Origin: Pectinophora gossypiella
Taxonomy: Eukaryota; Arthropoda; Insecta; Lepidoptera; Gelechiidae
DNA: 64,000 nucleotides
Reading direction: 5' to 3'
Assembly (NCBI RefSeq): GCF_024362695.1
Contig: NC_065421.1
Span: 12,896,598 to 12,960,597, forward strand
Below the pieces are notes generated by a model. The model had not been told where the DNA came from. It did no database searches and worked only from the letters and a program-made list of their open reading frames with translations. The translations under genes and the position numbers were made by a program. Below, in pieces: positions 9,775-19,349 of this stretch. Each line of letters begins with the position of its first letter. The first letter of the stretch is position 1.

Positions 9775-10225
9775 TTAACGCGCCAAAGAGAAAGATGTGG
9801 TGTAAAAGACGACATACATACATACATAAACAGCCTATATACGTCCCACTGCTGGGCACAGGCCTCCCCTCAATCAACCGGAGGGGGTCTAAAGACGGTA
9901 TAGTGACTAAGAATGAGAAGAGAATGTTAAGTTGGTTTGGACACGTAGAGCGGATGAAGGATAATAGGATTACGAAATCGCTATATAAAGCGAAGGTTGA
10001 TGGAAGGGCTGGCAGAGGAAGATCTAGAAGGACGTATATTGACGGAATTGGAGATGTCCTTAGAAAAGGTTTAGTACGATCTAACCTGAACCGGCGTACG
10101 TGTATGAAACTATTGATGAATGTGGAGGAAGCAAGAGAAGTGTGTCAAGATCGAAGTAAATGGAATTCCATAGTCTCTGCTTACCCCGGTGGAAAATAGG
10201 CGTGAGTTTATGTATGTATTACTGT
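9775..10225 (+). pseudogene. RTE-like LINE, C-terminal end of ORF2 (fragment)
   Basis: Encodes the C-terminal tail of an RTE/BovB-style reverse transcriptase: RMLSWFGHVERMKDNRITKS, GRAGRGRSRRTYIDGIGDVL, CQDRSKWNSIVSAYPGG, then a stop and the 3' end ATAGGCGTGAGTTTATGTAT. The catalytic reverse transcriptase domain is absent, so this is a 5'-truncated dead copy. An antisense SINE-A piece sits inside it (9813-9889), so the apparent 134-codon frame is a fusion, not a natural protein. Confidence 0.85.
9813..9889 (-). repeat. SINE-A 3' fragment inside RTE copy
   Basis: ACATACATACATAAACAGCC, CCCACTGCTGGGCACAGG and CAACCGGAGGGGGT are the minus-strand SINE-A tail. The RTE sequence reads TGTAAAAG before and TAAAGACG after, giving an imperfect duplicated AAAGACG, consistent with a short insertion. 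Confidence 0.8.
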
Positions 10226-10754
10226 GGTTTAGAAGTTAGGCGGGAATAGACCTGCATACACACACACATACATACATATTACACACAACTATATACCTAC
10301 ATGCATAGCGGTCAAACACATGTGACGCTTATAGTGATAAAGAAATTTATGTGTGTGTCAGTTTGTTGCCTGTTCATGCATAAATCGATGGACCACTTTT
10401 GAGGACATTTTGGTACATAGACAACAAAGTTGTGTATATAATCAAAAACTCTACGTCTAGAAGGGACACTCTTCGCCCCGCACCAATGCCGGCTTGGAGA
10501 GAGCTTGATTTCCCCCGCCCCCTCCTCCCTAGGGGCCACATTATAGTCTATTTAAACACACGGCAAGCTCCAAAAAAAACAATAAAATTTTTATTTTCAT
10601 TTTTTTTTTTTCATTTTCCAAAAGTTACCACCAACCTAAACATGGGTAAATGCTATACAAACAAAAAACATTTAGTATATTAAAGCCGGATACAACCTAC
10701 ACTCAATTTGTCCAAAAAGCACACACACACGCACACGCATACACACACACACAC

Positions 10755-10791
<37 letters not shown>

Positions 10792-11640
10792 GTCGTCTAC
10801 ACTACACTCGTTAAGAAGTAAGGGAACACACGCGAACTGTCTTACAAGAAATAATTACAATAAATTAATATCAATATTTACAAGAATAGTAATTTCGTTT
10901 GATAAGGTTTTCCAGCTAATGAAGAACTTTCCAGGCTACGTTCAACAAAAACAAAATAGATAGCGTTGTACAGCTTCAACGTGATAATTTCCTATTTTCT
11001 CATTACTCGGGTACAAAAATATTCCAAAATACAATGTAATTATTATTATTTATTTACTTTCTTATAAAAACAATGTTACAAACATTGGAATACAGACATC
11101 GGTAAACCTGCAAAAGTTTGTCTCGATGCCTGCTCCTCGCACCACGTCACAATGGTCTTATATTATTGTAATGGCTTTATAAAGCTGTAAAGATTATATA
11201 AAAATAATTGTTGCTTGATATTTGAATCACATTATGTATAGAAATACGTTGCCACTTGCTACCTATACTGCTTCTCCTTATTTTGATTTGAATAATTACG
11301 GATGAATTGTAGCGTTGACAGCGACTTTCCAAACGGCGACCCGCGCTACGGCGAGTCTCTTTACGGCGACTGGCCTTATTTTCCCTCTATGGACTAAATA
11401 AAAACAAAAAAATCTAAAGGTGACATAAACGTTTTCTATTTTCTATTTAACCTATTTATGAATTTAAAAAAATAAAATGTGAAATTAATAAGTGCGACAT
11501 TTTGCCACGTTTTCTATGACGTCACAGGTTGCTTTTTTATACAAATACTGTTGTAATTTCGTGTTGTGACATCTAGTAACACAACAACAACACACACACA
11601 CAGTTTTGATTAGTTGACAACAATCGACAGTGACTAATAT
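10226..11640. other. Mostly unassigned DNA with a CA microsatellite
   Basis: No element was recognised except a CA/AC microsatellite at about 10717-10788, a small RTE-tail-like (TACA)n patch at 10255-10300, and a minus-strand stretch near 11450-11560 (GCGACATTTTG, TTTTCTATGACGTCACAGGT) that resembles the middle of family G. Confidence 0.5.
10717..10788 (+). repeat. (CA)n microsatellite
   Basis: Interrupted CA dinucleotide array with occasional CG (ACACGCACACAC), about 70 bp. Likely length-polymorphic. Confidence 0.9.
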
Positions 11641-11885
11641 TTTTTTTTTTTTGGTTTTCCCCGAAGGGTAAGGCAAAGGGAACTATGCCCATACAGCCAT
11701 GTCTGACGTATTTTTTTTCTTGATGATTAATGAAATGATGAAAGGTGATGATGATGAAACTAAGCCCCCACCCTCGGAGTAGACTCTACTCCGAACCCCA
11801 AACGAATTAACTCAAAAGTCCGCATAAACTTTTGAGTTATGAAGCGGCTTCCCGGCACGAAGCGAAAATAGGCAGATACACTTTG
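11640..11885 (-). repeat. Poly(A) LINE 3' end, minus strand
   Basis: A run of T (11640-11652) followed by GGTTTTCCCCGAAGGGTAAG, CCATACAGCCATGTCTGACG, a GATGATGATGAAACTAAGCC stretch and GAGTTATGAAGCGGCTTCCC. On the minus strand this is a 3' untranslated region ending in poly(A). The coding part is not recognisable; the class is unknown. Confidence 0.5.
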
Positions 11886-12292
11886 TTTATTGAATACTCC
11901 AATATAATAACACTCGCGAATGTCTTCCGACTAACTTAATGCGATCATTAACCACAAAACACCACTTCGTATTAATTATTTAGATTACTCAATGAAGAAA
12001 GCAACTGTCCCGTTCCCGTTTCCCGCCGAAAAGCCTGACTAATAAAAATACCGGGATACATTTTCATCACTGTCACTGTCAATTGACATTTTAGTTTGCG
12101 ACTTCACTAACACTGGGTTGGTGTTATCGGCCATCGACCTTGCTTCCCACACTGCATACGAAGAAAAGCGTATATTTATTTACATAACGAATCGATATAG
12201 CCATATCGCATAAGTAGACAAAAACAATTTATAAGACGTAAACAGACTTGCATAACAATAATAATATTTATGTAACATCTCTACCATAGACT

Positions 12293-12323
12293 TATACACT
12301 TCTCATCAAAAAAATCGAAACAC
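12293..12323 (+). repeat. Tc1 terminal inverted repeat (left)
   Basis: Begins TATACACTTCTCATC and runs to TCGAAACAC; exact inverse match to 13906-13936. The TA at the edge serves as TSD. Confidence 0.9.
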
Positions 12324-13934
12324 CTTGCAAGTTTACGTTTTGTCAGGATAATCAGAAAAATGTGTACATTTAGGAATAAATGTTAAATGTCGTTTAATAG
12401 TGAGTAATATGAGCTTATCAAATCTTAATGTTAATGTTCTAAATTTAAATGAATTTTTCATAGGTTTCGTATTTTGTTAAATGAGTCATTTTTATTCCGT
12501 ATGGAGTATAAAGGAAATGGATAAAACAACACACGTAAATGAAAAAAAAAGCTAAAAAACGTTTATTTAATAACTTGTATTCCCTCCCCGAGCTCTAATT
12601 ACTGCTTCCATACGGTTCTTCATCGATCGGATGAGAGTCACGATCACATGCTGTGTTATATTGTCCCATTCCTCTTGGATTGCATCTTGCAGCTGGCTAA
12701 GTGTTTCTGGGGCAAGATCTCTTGCTCGAATTCGTCTCTTTAATTCATCCCACAGATGTTCAATGGGATTCATGTCCGGGCTTCTTGCTGGCCATTCCAT
12801 AATAGAGATATCGACTTCGTTAAGATAATCTCGTACGACGCCCGCGGTGTGAGCCCTAGCATTGTCGTGCATGAATATGAAGCCGTTGCCAATAAAATAT
12901 GCATAGGGCATCACATGAGGCTCGAGACACTCTTCGACGTACCGATGACAGTTTAGTGCAGGCAGACGTGGCCCAGACACGAAAGCAAGCTCTGTCTTAC
13001 CGTCGGCGCTGATTCCTCCCCAAACCGTCCACGAACCGCCACCATAGCTGACCTTTTCTTCAATGCAGCATTGTGCATAGCGTTCTCCGTCTCTTCTGTA
13101 GACCTTGTTCCTTCCGTCGTTACCATACAGCATAATTTTACACTCATCAGAAAAGAGAACTTTGCTCCACTGTAGGTATGACCAATTTAGGTGCTCACGT
13201 GCAAAGTTAAGGCGCGCTCTTCGATGGTCTGCAGTTAATTTCGGCCCATTTGCTGGCTTATGCGGTACCAGTCCACGATCCTTCAACCTTCTTCTAATTG
13301 TAGAGTCACTTACAGCCACCCTTCGTACAACACGAAGCCGCTGCTGCAGTTGAAAAGCGTTAAGGCGTCGATTTCTTAAAGAAGTTGTTACAATAAATCG
13401 ATCATCTCGCTCAGAAGTGCCCCGATTCCTGCCAGATCCTGAACGGCGCGTGAACAAACCAGTCTCCCGATAACGTTTATAGACTCTATGAACAGATGAC
13501 AGGCTTAGATGCAGTCTTGCAGCCACAACACGCCGACTAAGGCCAGAATCCAGCAATGCCACAACTTGGGCGGCTTCTGTGGGCGAAGTATCCATACGTT
13601 TTAGAAAAAAAACCTTTTTTCAGACGTCCCAAAGTCACAGTATTGAAATAAAAAACAAAAAGTTTAAGGATAGGCGCCAATTTTTAGTTTTTAAACGCTA
13701 AATGTACTCCAACCCTAAACACACATTTGTCTCAAAACAGTGATTCATTTCGTTTATAAGATAAACAAATGAAATTCTAATTTTGAATTTAGAATTTTCG
13801 CTTATTACTGTAATGGCCAAACTGCCAGCTATACATTTATGTATTTTTTTTCATCGTATGAATTCTTTTTTGTGTTAAATTCGGACAGAAACAATGAAAA
13901 CGGAAGTGTTTCGATTTTTTTGATGAGAAGTGTA
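12295..13934 (-). mobile_element. Complete Tc1/mariner transposon
   Basis: About 1.64 kb element with near-terminal inverted repeats of about 29-31 bp (12293-12323 and 13906-13936, identical by eye; end wording CACTTCTCATC) and TA at each end as expected for the Tc1/mariner TSD. It carries one uninterrupted transposase on the minus strand. Exact ends are uncertain by one TA step because the ends read TATACAC. Perfect inverted repeats and an open frame suggest a recent, possibly still functional insertion. Confidence 0.93.
12567..13595 (-). CDS. Tc1-family DD34E transposase
   Basis: 342 residues, the usual length of Tc1 transposases, without stops or frameshifts. N-terminal paired-like DNA-binding region: helix-turn-helix around residues 5-45 (LSRRVVAARLHLSLSSVHRV), a basic linker RRSGSGRNRG, and a second helix-turn-helix to about 110. 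Catalytic domain: first Asp in VLFSDECKIM, second in FMHDNARAHT, Glu in MNPIEHLWDELKR; 34 residues separate the second Asp from the Glu, i.e. DD34E, the Tc1 signature. It cuts and pastes the element at TA sites in the nucleus. ATG chosen at 13595 because the helix-turn-helix starts directly after it and no earlier in-frame domain exists. Whether it is expressed cannot be seen. Confidence 0.95.
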   Translation of the reverse strand: MDTSPTEAAQVVALLDSGLSRRVVAARLHLSLSSVHRVYKRYRETGLFTRRSGSGRNRGTSERDDRFIVTTSLRNRRLNAFQLQQRLRVVRRVAVSDSTIRRRLKDRGLVPHKPANGPKLTADHRRARLNFAREHLNWSYLQWSKVLFSDECKIMLYGNDGRNKVYRRDGERYAQCCIEEKVSYGGGSWTVWGGISADGKTELAFVSGPRLPALNCHRYVEECLEPHVMPYAYFIGNGFIFMHDNARAHTAGVVRDYLNEVDISIMEWPARSPDMNPIEHLWDELKRRIRARDLAPETLSQLQDAIQEEWDNITQHVIVTLIRSMKNRMEAVIRARGGNTSY

Positions 13935-13936
13935 TA
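13906..13936 (-). repeat. Tc1 terminal inverted repeat (right)
   Basis: Inverse partner of 12293-12323, ending GATGAGAAGTGTATA. Confidence 0.9.
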
Positions 13937-14035
13937 AGCTTGAAGGTATTTATAAACAAGGGCAGACTGTTTATTGCAAGTGTTGGCAACTAACGAACTA
14001 AAATATATTATATAATAATTATTATAAAGGTTTGA

Positions 14036-14462
14036 CAGAAGAAGCATGATAGTAGGATTAATGCCGTAGAAATGAGGTCTTTTTGGAGTTGAGTGATAAA
14101 GTGAGAAACGGTGTGATAAGACAGAGATGTGGTGTAAAAGTCGATTATAGTGACTAAGATTGAGAAGAGAATGTAAGGTTGGTTTGGACACGTAGAGCGG
14201 ATGAAGGATAATAAAATTGCGAAAGCGGTATATAAAGCGAAAGTTAATGGTAGGGCTGGCAGATGACGACCTAAAATGACTTACATTGACCAAATTGGAG
14301 ATGTCCTTAGAAAAGGATTAGTACGATCTACTCTGAACCGGCGTGCGTATGTGAAGCGATTGATGAATGTGGAGGAAGCAAGAGAACTGTGTCAGGATCG
14401 AAGCAAATGGAATTCTATAGTCTCTGCTTACCCCGGTGGGAAATAGGCGTGAGCTTATGTAT
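14036..14462 (+). pseudogene. RTE-like LINE 3' end (broken)
   Basis: Same family as 9775-10225 but longer at the 5' side (AGCATGATAGTAGGATTAAT, GAAATGAGGTC, GAGTGATAAAGTGAGAAACG) and disrupted by frameshifts, for example after AGAGAATGTAAGG. It keeps the GTTGGTTTGGACACGTAGAG segment (WFGHVE) and ends AATAGGCGTGAGCTTATGTA. 5'-truncated. Confidence 0.8.
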
Positions 14463-14608
14463 TATAAACGTGGTAACAAGTTTAGGAAGGGGAAACCAAG
14501 AAGAGCTTACATGGAACAGATTAAAGAGAAGGCGAACGTCGTGTCTTATAAGGATGTGAAAGAATTGGCCTTTGATAGACAAGAATGGAGAATGCTACAC
14601 CGTGGCTT
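14463..14608 (+). pseudogene. LINE-K C-terminal fragment
   Basis: Reads GKPRRAYMEQIKEKANVVSY then KDVKELAFDRQEWRMLHRG: a second RTE/R1-like C-terminal tail, distinct from but related in layout to the copy just upstream. Its end is interrupted by the TTAA-flanked MITE at 14613. Similar fragments lie at 8622, 19755 and 58615 (minus). Confidence 0.65.
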
Positions 14609-14612
14609 TTAA

Positions 14613-14711
14613 CCCTTTCACGGACAGAGGCCATGGGTCATTGATGGTTCATAAAAGGTAGTATGTCGCATTGGAATCGGAACGTTCGTAGACGTTCTAT
14701 CCTTGAAAGTG
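14613..14711 (+). mobile_element. piggyBac-type MITE (99 bp)
   Basis: Flanked by TTAA on both sides (14609-14612, 14712-14715). Inverted ends: CCCTTTCACGGACAGA at left and, inward from the right, CACTTTCAAGGATAGA. TTAA targets and CCCT-like ends are the hallmark of piggyBac transposons. A second copy is at 55773-55880. No coding capacity; it would need a transposase from elsewhere. Confidence 0.85.
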
Positions 14712-15208
14712 TTAAGTAGTGATATACACATTTCTATAATTCGTCGATCTTATATATTGAATATACTGAGTAACTCGTTCTATAAGTGCCCTGAAGTTTT
14801 ATTTAAAAAAAAAACCGGGATAATGCTACGGAGATGATGTTAATTAGAAAACTCACTCTAAACGCAAACGGCCAACAATTGCCTCGGCCGAACTTCCGAG
14901 TTCGCAACTAGCGTTTGCTTTTTGTCGTAGATTAAGGCACCTTATCACCATTAAAACTGGCGTTAGTGTACACAAGTGTACGCAATAAATAGGGAACTTT
15001 GGTAAGAAACAATAATTCAACGGCGATTAACAAGGGTGCTTCTTGGTCGGAGAACGACTATGCCCCCGTAGTCGATTTACTTCAGATATTCAAAGTGTAT
15101 ATAGACCCTGCTTTTACGTGAAATAAACAGGATTCCGGTAACTTGACTAGATCTTTATTAACATCGTTCTTTTATACAAGTCGAATTGGAAATAACCTTC
15201 ATATTTAT

Positions 15209-15496
15209 CATCATCATCATCATCAGCCCATTAACGTCCCCACTGCTGGGGCACGGGCCTTCCCTATGGATGCATAGGGAGATCGGGCCTTAAACCATCA
15301 CGCGGGCCCAGTGCGGATTGATGGTTATTAACGACTGCTAATGCAGTCGGGACCAACGGCTTAATGTGCCGTCTGAAGCACGGAGGAGCTCGAGATGAAA
15401 ACTTTTTTTTTGTGGTATATGACCGGTCTTTGCGAAAGTTTTAACTTCAACAATCGCAGACCGAACGCGTTTACCGCTGCGCCACCGAGCTCTTCA
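15209..15496 (-). repeat. SINE-B, nearly full length
   Basis: Minus-strand SINE-B with (CATCAT)n tail at left and the GCTGCGCCACCGAGCTC head at right. A 13-nt piece of the 5S-like box C region (GGTCACCCATCCT on this strand) is missing. Flanked by ATTTAT (15203-15208, 15497-15502), a short and therefore tentative TSD. Confidence 0.82.
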
Positions 15497-15595
15497 ATTT
15501 ATAGCAATACAGAAACTACGTCACTAGGTGGCGCTGACGGTCGCTTTGGTGAAATAGCACAAAGTTGCTATAACCATTGATAATATATAACCATA

Positions 15596-15818
15596 CAGGG
15601 TGTTAGTGACATCTAACGAATACTGAGGGGGATGATTCAGACCAAGATTCTGAGTTGATATCAAATGGAATTTTCTGTCGCGAAACGTTTTTTTTAGTTT
15701 TTTTTTAAATTATTTTCAATTCTGTACTTTTGCAATGGAAAATTCCACTTCATAATTAACTCAGAATCATGGTCTGAATCATCCCTCTCAGTATTTGTTA
15801 CGATGTCACTTACACCCC
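15596..15818 (+). mobile_element. MITE family F (TA-flanked)
   Basis: Both arms present: CAGGGTGTTAGTGACATC at left and GATGTCACTTACACCCC at right, with GATTCTGAGTTGATATCAA facing TTAACTCAGAATCATGGTC. A TA dinucleotide precedes the left end. No ORF. Family F ends (CAGGGTG) and TA targets suggest a Tc1/mariner-type transposase. It lies 20 bp from another copy in the same orientation. Confidence 0.85.
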
Positions 15819-15840
15819 ATACAAGTACATACAAGTTCAT

Positions 15841-16074
15841 ATGGGTGTTAGTGCATGACACCGTAACGAATACTGAGGGGGATGATTCAGACCATGATTC
15901 TGAGTTGATATCAAGTATAATTTCTTGTGGAAATTAATGAAAATTTTAGTGTCTTTTTTAATTATTTTTAGTTATGTAGTTTTCCGGCGGAAAATTCCAC
16001 TCGATATCAACTCAGAATCATGGTCAGAATCATCCCTCAAAGTTTTTGTTACGATGTCACTAACAGCCTGTATT
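15841..16074 (+). mobile_element. MITE family F, second tandem copy
   Basis: Arms GGGTGTTAGTGCATGACACC and GATGTCACTAACAGCCTGTA with TCTGAGTTGATATCAAGTAT facing ACTCGATATCAACTCAGAAT. The spacer between this and the upstream copy is ACAAGTACATACAAGTTCAT. Two adjacent palindromic elements form four mutually complementary arms. Confidence 0.85.
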
Positions 16075-16268
16075 ACCTAAAAAGCCAAAGCAGTGTGTAA
16101 GTATAAAATTACCACACTTTTAGTAACAATATGTCGCAGTACCAACGACAAAAAGCTTTTAACATAAAACGAAATAAACCGAAGTAAAAGATTTACTAGC
16201 AATAAAAAAGTTTTTGTGGTTATACTTACTTATATTTTATACATCTTTATGTCTTTAGTGGAGGTTTC

Positions 16269-16526
16269 TAGGACCCCGATACCGACCCCGCCGGCGTGGT
16301 CGACGATTTCCCTCATTCAGCGCTTATCGCTATCGACCCACTAGGGTCGATTAATTCTTTCAAATATTTTTCCTCTCAGACGACGCCCTGAGCCGAGGTT
16401 CGCGCCCAACTGGGCACCCTCAGGCCTGTTGTCTTAAACGTTGTACCGGGTGAGAGCCTTCAGCGCTCCCCATTTGTCCGGCCAAGTAGTTAATGCCATC
16501 TGCGGCAAATCTACAATAAGTCACGT

Positions 16527-16556
<30 letters not shown>
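16269..16556 (+). mobile_element. LINE-D 3' end, 5'-truncated, poly(A), TSD
   Basis: Starts in the 3' coding edge (GGACCCCGATACCGACCCCG) and runs through a 3' untranslated region (CAGACGACGCCCTGAGCCGA, GCGGCAAATCTACAATAAGT) into about 30 A. A perfect 12-bp duplication AGTGGAGGTTTC lies at 16257-16268 and 16557-16568. Classic 5'-truncated target-primed insertion. LINE-D has at least nine copies here; its reverse transcriptase is not in the window. Confidence 0.93.
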
Positions 16557-16559
<3 letters not shown>

Positions 16560-16869
16560 GGAGGTTTCAGAAGTTTTATATCAGTACAAAAGTTATATAA
16601 AAAAGTTTATGTCTGTTACTTTTGGGCATCCATCACGAAGGAAGTAGGTACTTTCGATGAGTTTATCGTAGTTTAGGAGTTATTTAGTGGTGTACCTAAT
16701 TTAAGTCTATACTCTGACCGCAGCCTGGACAGTTTGTACAAAAATCTCGTTGATGCCGTTTGCTACCTTACCACGTAAGTGTGAGCAAGACAGCACCTTA
16801 CCTTACAGCCATTTAGATAAAAAGAGACGCAGGGGGTGAAATTTAGCTCGGCACCGATACGAATTCAAT

Positions 16870-17325
16870 ATTCAATATTCTTTATTTGCATACTATGATG
16901 GTGTACAAGTTTGTAAGTTACATGTATGAGTTTCACATCATAGACCCTTTCGGGCACAACAAAATAGAAGTTTAAAAGAGAGGAGGAAGCTTTTCAAATG
17001 GTAACATCAGTATCATTAAGGTATTCACTGGTGCTGTAGTAACATTTATTATTGAGAAGTTCTTTTATTTTTTTAATAAAGATTTTGTCACTTTTTTCTT
17101 CTTTTAATATGTTAGGCAGTTTATTATAAATTTTAATGGACATCACATATGGGCTAGAAGAATGTAGGACGAGTCTAGATATAGGTAAATTTAATCTTTT
17201 TCCATGGCGCAATGTATATTTTACAGGGAGATCTTCGCGACGTTTAAAAAAATCTTGGTATTTACGAACAAATTTACAAATTTCTAAAATATATAGAGAA
17301 GGAAGCGTAAGTATTTTATGATTTC
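16870..17325 (-). pseudogene. LINE-P C-terminal end and 3' UTR
   Basis: Minus-strand frame (17212 to 16994) with LPISRLVLHSSSPYVMSIKI, YNKLPNILKEEKSDK, the closing region common to Jockey/R1-like reverse transcriptases (SPxYxxIxxYNKLP). The 3' UTR reads GAAAGGGTCTATGATGTGAA and ends with (AATATTG)n after AATAAAG. 5'-truncated. An inverted partner copy is at 18070-18700. Confidence 0.75.
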
Positions 17326-17357
17326 GGAAGTGTGGTCAGGTGGTGGTGCAGGAGTAC

Positions 17358-17661
17358 ACCCTAGCCATAGAGGCAGCCAATCAGCTCGCGACACCAAACA
17401 CTTCAGGATCCCGATACCGACCCCGCCGGCGAGGTCGACGATTTCCCTCATTCAGCGCTTATCGCTATCGACCCACTAGGGTCGATTAATTCTTTCAAAT
17501 ATTTTTCCTCTCAGACGACGCCCTGAGCCGAGGTTCGCGCCCAACTGGGCACCCTCAGGCCTGTTGTCTTAAACGTTGTACCGGGTGAGAGCCTTCAGCG
17601 CTCCCCATTTGTCCGGCCAAGTAGTTAATGCCATCTGCGGCAAATCTACAATAAGTCACGT

Positions 17662-17716
<55 letters not shown>
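17358..17716 (+). mobile_element. LINE-D 3' end, longer copy with TSD
   Basis: Begins ACCCTAGCCATAGAGGCAGC, about 45 bp further 5' than the copy at 16269, and then is almost the same sequence through to a ~53-nt A run. Flanked by 13-bp GGTGCAGGAGTAC (17345-17357, 17717-17729). The 5' part reads LAIEAANQLATPN in frame, the end of an unidentified LINE protein. Close similarity to the 16269 copy indicates two recent insertions of one source. Confidence 0.92.
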
Positions 17717-17718
<2 letters not shown>

Positions 17719-17734
17719 TGCAGGAGTACGTCTC

Positions 17735-17985
17735 GCCAATTGTGTTTATGCGTCATGGAAAAGGTGGCGAGCCCATTGCCACAAATCGTGGAAACCACGT
17801 AATATCAATTATTTATGATCCAAATGAATTCAAACTCATAACGAAAACGAAAAAAAAGGAAAAAAAAAACAAAAAAAAAAAAACGAATAAAGACGAATTT
17901 ACTTGTTTAGAATCCGATCCCGGGATTCGAACCAACACTACGATTTAGGTCACGCGTTCTCCTAATAGGGCTACCACATCTTTTT
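17735..17985 (-). repeat. Repeat I, tRNA-headed, minus strand
   Basis: Minus strand: GATGTGGTAGCCCTATTAGG (A box position), TTGGTTCGAATCCCGGGATC (B box), then GAATTCATTTGGATCATAAA and CGTGGTTTCCACGATTTGTG. The same order is seen at 46780-46945. A simple AAAAAC tract interrupts it. LINE-D inserted at its upstream edge. Confidence 0.65.
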
Positions 17986-18069
17986 TTTCTGTGCAATGGA
18001 GTGTCTTGTAAGTTATTACCAACCTAGAACGTGGAATAAAAATCGGCTGCAAGATGTCTTCTTCAACTC

Positions 18070-18700
18070 AATTACTTACGTCTTGTAGCCCATATGTGAT
18101 GTCCATCAAAATTTATAATAAACTGCCTGCCTAAATATTAAAAGAAGAAAAAAGTGACAATATCTTTATTAAATAAATAAAGAACTTCTCATTAATACCA
18201 CAGCAGCCTCTGTGGTCTAGTGGTTAGAGCGTTAGGCTCACGATCTGGAGGTCCGGGTTCGATTCCCGATGGGGACATTGTCGAAATCACTTTGTGAGAC
18301 TGTCCTTTGTTTGGTAAGGACTTTTCAGGCTTGAATCACCTGATTGTCCGAAAAAGTAAGATGATTCCGTGCTTCGGAGGGCACGTTAAGCCGTTGGTCC
18401 CGGCTATTAGCCGTAAAAACACCTCCACCAACCCGCATTGGAGCAGCGTGGTGGAGTATGCTCCATACCCCCTCCGGTTGATTGAGGGGAGGCCTGTGCC
18501 CAGCAGTGGGACGTATATAGGCAGTTTATACTACACTGATGATACTGATGTTACCATTTGAAAAGCTTCCTCCTCTCTTTTAAACTTCTATTTTGTTGTG
18601 CCCGAAAGGGTCTATGATGTGAAACTCATACATGTAACTTACAAACTTGTACACCATCATAGTATGCAAATAAAGAATATTGAATATTGAAATATTGAAT
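18070..18700 (+). pseudogene. LINE-P C-terminal end, split by SINE-A
   Basis: Plus-strand copy of the LINE-P end: CATATGTGATGTCCATCAAA to CTTCTCATTAATACCACA, then resumes at 18531 with GATACTGATGTTACCATTTG and continues through the 3' UTR to AATAAAGAATATTGAATATT. A stop (GCCTAAATATT) breaks the frame. SINE-A at 18206-18530 is nested inside. This copy and the one at 16870 form an inverted pair about 1 kb apart. Confidence 0.78.
18206..18530 (+). repeat. SINE-A, full length
   Basis: Best plus-strand SINE-A. tRNA-derived head GCCTCTGTGGTCTAGTGG (A box TGGTCTAGTGG), GGCTCACGATCTGGAGG, GGGTTCGATTCCCGATGGGG (B box). Body: ACTTTGTGAGACTGTCC, GGCTTGAATCACCTGATTGT, shared core GTGCTTCGGAGGGCACGTTA, CACCTCCACCAACCCGC, the GGGGAGGCCTGTGCCCAGCA hairpin block and tail TATATAGGCAGTTTATA. 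Transcription by RNA polymerase III is expected from the intact boxes. Inserted in LINE-P; flanks ATACCACA/ATACTACA may be a diverged TSD. Confidence 0.9.
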
Positions 18701-19019
18701 ACTTTGGACACTCCAATAGGAACTTCGCGCAAGTTTAGTTATATATGTTTACCTAATGATAAATGAGAAGGATATACGATTAATCCTCTCAGAATGAGTG
18801 TCACCAGAACCTGGAAACAGAATTACTGGAAGTTAACAAAGTAATGGAAGGTCATCAGGCAGACGTGAGATGTTTCACAATGACACAAACAAGTTGCGAG
18901 CATGACGCGAACAACTTGAAGCATAGCCGTATGTCACGCGGAGCGCAAGATAGAGGCGCACGCGGTTAAGGGGTTAAAAAAAAAGATAATTTCGAGCTTT
19001 TCTTTGCATTCCCTCAGTA

Positions 19020-19349
19020 TATAAACTGCCTATATACGTCCCACTGCTGGGCTCAGGCCTCCCCTCAATCAACCGGAGGGGGTATGGAGCATACTCCACC
19101 ACGCTGCTCCACTGCGGGTTGGTGGAGGTGTTTTCACGGCTAATAGCCGAGACCAACGGCTTAACGTGCCCTCCGAAGCACGGAATCATCTTACTTTTTC
19201 GAACAATCAGGTGATTCAAGCCTGAAAAGTCCTTACCAAACAAAGGACTGTCTCACAAAGTGATTTCGACAATGTCCCCATCGGGAATCGAACCCGGACC
19301 TCCAGATCGTGAGCCTAACGCTCTAACCACTAGACCACTGAGGCTGTTA
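19020..19349 (-). repeat. SINE-A, full length with 12-bp TSD
   Basis: Complete minus-strand SINE-A with the head GCCTCAGTGGTCTAGTGG at the right end and intact B box. Perfect TSD ATTCCCTCAGTA (19008-19019, 19350-19361). With the plus copy at 18206 it forms a 330-bp inverted repeat separated by about 490 bp. Confidence 0.95.

Noticed and set aside
10717..10788. CRISPR-like or regulatory repeat array
   Set aside because: Simple CA microsatellite without spacers; the genome is eukaryotic.
12631..13353. Plus-strand frames inside the Tc1 transposase
   Set aside because: Antisense shadows of the transposase on the minus strand.
16441..17818. Frames ending in long poly-lysine (16441-16647, 17576-17818)
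   Set aside because: They translate LINE-D 3' UTR and its poly(A) tail, not a protein.
18307..19243. Repeated 'MFGKDFSGLNHLIVRKSKM' frames at several places
   Set aside because: These are translations of SINE-A bodies (18307, 18974, 46400, and 35129); the peptide similarity is only because the SINE copies are alike.
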